This document shows, piece by piece, positions 13,709 through 16,210 of a DNA stretch of 16,210 nt. The stretch covers positions 1 to 16,210 of the forward strand of contig CAKTKV010000013.1 in assembly GCA_934572355.1 (NCBI GenBank), read 5' to 3'. The DNA is from an uncultured Oscillospiraceae bacterium. GTDB taxonomy: Bacteria > Bacillota > Clostridia > Oscillospirales > Oscillospiraceae. Every line of letters starts with the position of its first letter. Position 1 is the first letter of the stretch. The position numbers and the translations under genes were made by a program. The notes beneath the pieces are model-generated. The model was not told the origin of the DNA and did no database searches. It worked only from the letters and a program-made list of their open reading frames with translations.

Positions 13709-15820
13709 ATGCATAACAGACTTGTAAAACCGGGCAGAGTTGCGGGGCTTATTATCCTTATCCTGCTGCTCCTCACGGTATATCTGGTGGCGCTTTATAA
13801 GCTCCAGATCATAGAGGGCGAGGCAAACTACAACCGCAGCAGCGAGCTTACGAATACTGAGCGTACAGTTACCGCCGCGCGCGGCAATATCTATGACCGC
13901 TACGGCCGTACCCTCGTCAGCAATGAGGAGACCTATAACCTGAAGATAGACACGGATAAACTCTTCGCAAACGACGACCCGAACTCGGTCATCCTTGAGC
14001 TTGTGCACATGGTTCAGGGCTACGGCGACGAATATACCGACGACCTGCCCATAACCATGACCCCGCCGTTTGAATACGACCCGGACATGACGGCGATCCA
14101 GCGCACGATGCTTGATGCGTACTATGTCCGTCAGGAGATAGACCCGAACTCCACGGCGGTTGAGCTCATGAGCTATATGCGCACAAGATATAATATCGAC
14201 AACAGCTACTCCGCTGAGGAGATGCGCATCATCGCCGGTGTGCGTTACTCGATAAACGTCCGATATGCCGTCAACACCGCCGACTATATCTTCGTCGAGG
14301 ACGCGAGCATGAAGCTCATCTCGTCGATCATGGAGAACAAGCTCGTCGGCATCGAGGTCGAGCGCGCATACAGCCGTAAGTATGGCACGGAGTACGCCGC
14401 GCACATCCTCGGCTACACCGGCCTTATGACGCAGGAGGAGTATGAGAAATACTCTCTGCTGAACTACTCGACCGACGCCATGGTCGGTAAGGACGGCGTC
14501 GAATACGCCTTTGAAAACTACCTCCACGGCAAGGACGGCAAGGTAATCGAGACGAAAAACTCCGCCGGTACGGTGCTCGCGACGGTATACGAGGAAGAGC
14601 CAGAGCCCGGCAACCACGTGTATCTGACGATCGACAGCGTCCTGCAGGAGCAGACCGAGCGTATCCTTGCAAACGGCGTGTCCATACTCAAGCAGAACAT
14701 CGCCCAGAAGCGCGCCGAGGGCACGGCGCGAGGCGACTATAACGTCGACCTCAAGGACGAGATCACCGGTGCTGCCGCTGTGGTCGTGAACGTCAAGACC
14801 GGCGAGCCGCTTGCGATGGCGAGCTGGCCGACCTACAACGTCGCGACGATACTTGAGGATTATCAGGATCTGCTCGAAGCGGATAACTCCCCTCTGTTTA
14901 ACCGCCCGCTGATGGGTACCTACGCCCCCGGCTCGACCTTCAAACCCTGCACGGCAATAGCCGCGCTCACAATGGGCATAGTAAACACCGAGGACAAAAT
15001 AAAGTGCGAGGGCGTCTACACAAGGTACGCGGCCGAAGGCTACGCGCCTGAGTGCTGGATCTGGAACTCGACGAAGGATCACCTGACCCACCCGGAGGAG
15101 AACGTCACGACCGCTATCCGCGACTCGTGCAACTACTACTTCTACTCCGTGGGCAACTTCCTCGGTGTCGACGACCTCGGCAGGTTCGCTGCGAGCTTCG
15201 GCCTCGGTGAATACTCTGGCATTGAGCTTGTCGAAGCCAAGGGCAACATGTCCAACCAGGCAAACCATATGGACTATGCCGGTACCGAGTGGCGAATAGG
15301 CGATACCCTACAGGCCGCCATCGGCCAGTCCGACAGCGTTTTCACTCCGATACAGATGGCCGAATACTGCGCGACCGTTGCAAACTCCGGCACGCGCTAT
15401 TCCGCGTCCATTCTTAAATCCATCAGAAACTACGATTACAGCGAAAAGCTTTATGACCGCGAGCCTACCGTCATGAGCACCGTTGATTCTGCTGAGTATA
15501 ACTGGGCGGCAGTGCATGAAGGCATGTGGCAGGTGCTTAACGACTATATAAACGAGAAGAACGTCAACGTCTGGGTCGACTGCCCGTGGCGCGTCGCCGG
15601 TAAGACCGGTACCGCACAGAAGGGCGAAGGCATCCAGAACGACGGTATCTTCATGTGCTATGCCCCGTATAAGGATCCCGAGGTCGCGATATTCGTCGTC
15701 GTTGAGCGCGGCGGCGCCGGTGCTGACGTGCAGTTCATTGCGCGCCACATCATGGACGCCTATATTACGATAATGGGCTACAGCGACACCTCCGAAACGG
15801 AAATGACGCTTCTTAAATAA
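13709..15820 (+). CDS. mrdA: Penicillin-binding protein 2 (class B transpeptidase of the elongasome)
   Basis: This 703-residue D,D-transpeptidase cross-links peptidoglycan during side-wall growth. An N-terminal membrane anchor (about 12-32) is followed by the PBP dimerisation/pedestal domain, with RGNIYDRYGR near 58-67 and a later AAHILGYTG motif. The transpeptidase domain follows: SxxK is STFK at 409-412 (Ser409 nucleophile), SxN is SCN at 473-475 and KTG is at 632-634 followed by TAQ. All catalytic motifs are intact and in normal spacing. AAAGGA stands 6 nt before the ATG, 15 nt after mreD. Position after mreCD supports PBP2 over the divisome PBP3. No PASTA domains are present. rodA, its glycosyltransferase partner, is not in the window. 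Confidence 0.94.
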   Translation: MHNRLVKPGRVAGLIILILLLLTVYLVALYKLQIIEGEANYNRSSELTNTERTVTAARGNIYDRYGRTLVSNEETYNLKIDTDKLFANDDPNSVILELVHMVQGYGDEYTDDLPITMTPPFEYDPDMTAIQRTMLDAYYVRQEIDPNSTAVELMSYMRTRYNIDNSYSAEEMRIIAGVRYSINVRYAVNTADYIFVEDASMKLISSIMENKLVGIEVERAYSRKYGTEYAAHILGYTGLMTQEEYEKYSLLNYSTDAMVGKDGVEYAFENYLHGKDGKVIETKNSAGTVLATVYEEEPEPGNHVYLTIDSVLQEQTERILANGVSILKQNIAQKRAEGTARGDYNVDLKDEITGAAAVVVNVKTGEPLAMASWPTYNVATILEDYQDLLEADNSPLFNRPLMGTYAPGSTFKPCTAIAALTMGIVNTEDKIKCEGVYTRYAAEGYAPECWIWNSTKDHLTHPEENVTTAIRDSCNYYFYSVGNFLGVDDLGRFAASFGLGEYSGIELVEAKGNMSNQANHMDYAGTEWRIGDTLQAAIGQSDSVFTPIQMAEYCATVANSGTRYSASILKSIRNYDYSEKLYDREPTVMSTVDSAEYNWAAVHEGMWQVLNDYINEKNVNVWVDCPWRVAGKTGTAQKGEGIQNDGIFMCYAPYKDPEVAIFVVVERGGAGADVQFIARHIMDAYITIMGYSDTSETEMTLLK

Positions 15821-15825
15821 AGCTA

Positions 15826-15854
15826 TTGAAGTTTCGGGAATTTGTGTATATAAT
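15826..15854 (+). promoter_or_regulatory. Promoter of the mgsA-like gene
   Basis: TTGAAG (15826-15831) and a perfect TATAAT (15849-15854) are 17 nt apart, starting 6 nt after the PBP2 stop. The predicted leader is about 45 nt. It allows the mgsA-like gene to be expressed independently of the mre operon; no terminator is visible between them. Confidence 0.7.
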
Positions 15855-15905
15855 TAGCTGGACGAACAAATAAGGTATTTTGTATATAAGGAAACGGAGA
15901 AGAGT

Positions 15906-16210
15906 ATGAATATTGCATTGATGGCGCATGACAGAAAGAAAGAGCTTATGGTGCAGTTCTGCATTGCCTACTGCGGCATTTTGGCGGAGCACTCGCTTTG
16001 CGCGACCCATGTCACGGGCAAGCTTGTCTCGGAGGCGACCGGCCTTCCGATAACGCTTTACCTCCACGCGGATCAGGGCGGCGCGCAGCAGATCGGCGCG
16101 CGCATATCCTTCAATGAGATCGACCTTGTGCTCTTCTTCTGCGATCCCGCAAACCCCAAGGGCTTTGACGACATCAACAAGATAGAGCGCCTGTGCGACC
16201 AGTACCAGAT
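15906..16210 (+). CDS. mgsA: Methylglyoxal synthase-like protein with altered active site (partial, runs off the window)
   Basis: The first 101 codons are present; the reading frame stays open to the end of the window. The N-terminus NIALMAHDRKK, then TGKLVSEATGL, QQIGARIS and EIDLVLFFCDP, clearly belong to the MgsA family, which converts dihydroxyacetone phosphate to methylglyoxal. By gapless comparison with E. coli MgsA as I recall it, His19 (here 8), Lys23 (12), Thr45 (34) and Asp91 (80) are kept. The catalytic base Asp71 is Ala60, and the phosphate-site residues Gly46-Thr47 and Ser65-Gly66 are His35-Val36 and His54-Ala55. The His98 position is Phe or Gly depending on a one-residue gap. 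Methylglyoxal synthase activity is therefore doubtful. GGAG is 6 nt before the ATG. mgsA commonly closes the mre-min-rodA cluster in Clostridia, which explains its position here. Confidence 0.88.
   Translation, partial: MNIALMAHDRKKELMVQFCIAYCGILAEHSLCATHVTGKLVSEATGLPITLYLHADQGGAQQIGARISFNEIDLVLFFCDPANPKGFDDINKIERLCDQYQ

Noticed and set aside
12950..15268. Very long open frame (772 codons) on the minus strand opposite mreC, mreD and PBP2
   Set aside because: It runs antisense to three clearly recognisable genes with intact catalytic motifs. Its translation is Arg/His/Val-rich without any family motif. It is a by-product of GC-rich codon use on the other strand.

Overview
The window looks like chromosomal DNA of a moderately high-GC, Gram-positive gut Firmicute, most likely an Oscillospiraceae-type member of the Eubacteriales. 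Four points suggest this: a dnaB/dnaI-type primosome pair, an mreC-mreD-PBP2 cluster running into an mgsA-like gene, a wall-anchored protein built of InlB/YDG/Ig-like modules with Cys-rich tails, and TTG starts. ATA (Ile) codons are conspicuous in otherwise GC-rich genes. Assignment to a genus is not possible from the sequence alone.

Layout. (1) 1-1810: an inverted repeat at the left edge, then two divergent genes. The minus-strand gene is a CAT/E2-fold acyltransferase homologue with Glu at the usual catalytic His position. The plus-strand gene is a PAT-type GNAT acetyltransferase. Each has a good sigma-A-type promoter in the shared gap, and a strong terminator closes the GNAT gene. (2) 1820-6315: one 1455-residue secreted surface protein with its own extended -10 promoter, ending in a sortase-like tail. 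A bidirectional hairpin terminator separates it from the next, convergent operon. (3) 9330-6330, minus strand: a three-gene operon of a DnaD-domain protein (DnaB-like), a DnaI-type helicase loader and a DUF2804 protein. (4) 9483-11567: a U32-family 'peptidase' (probable RNA hydroxylase), divergent from the operon; the two -35 elements overlap. (5) 11568-11783: a short intergenic region packed with consecutive hairpins. (6) 11784-15820: maf-mreC-mreD-mrdA, a compact cell-shape and wall-elongation operon. (7) From 15906 off the right edge: an mgsA-like gene with its own promoter.

Functionally the right half is housekeeping: replication initiation, RNA modification, and elongasome parts (MreC and MreD scaffold, PBP2 transpeptidase). 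mreB, rodA and min genes are not in the window. The left half is more accessory (acyltransferases, surface protein).

Most worth a second look: the mgsA-like protein, which has lost the catalytic Asp and several phosphate-site residues of methylglyoxal synthase; the hairpin array at 11568-11757; the overlapping divergent promoters at 9372-9421; and the surface protein's repeated motif joining an Asp/Asn-rich loop to a CxxC knuckle. I did not find a defence system, CRISPR array, insertion sequence, rRNA or tRNA.
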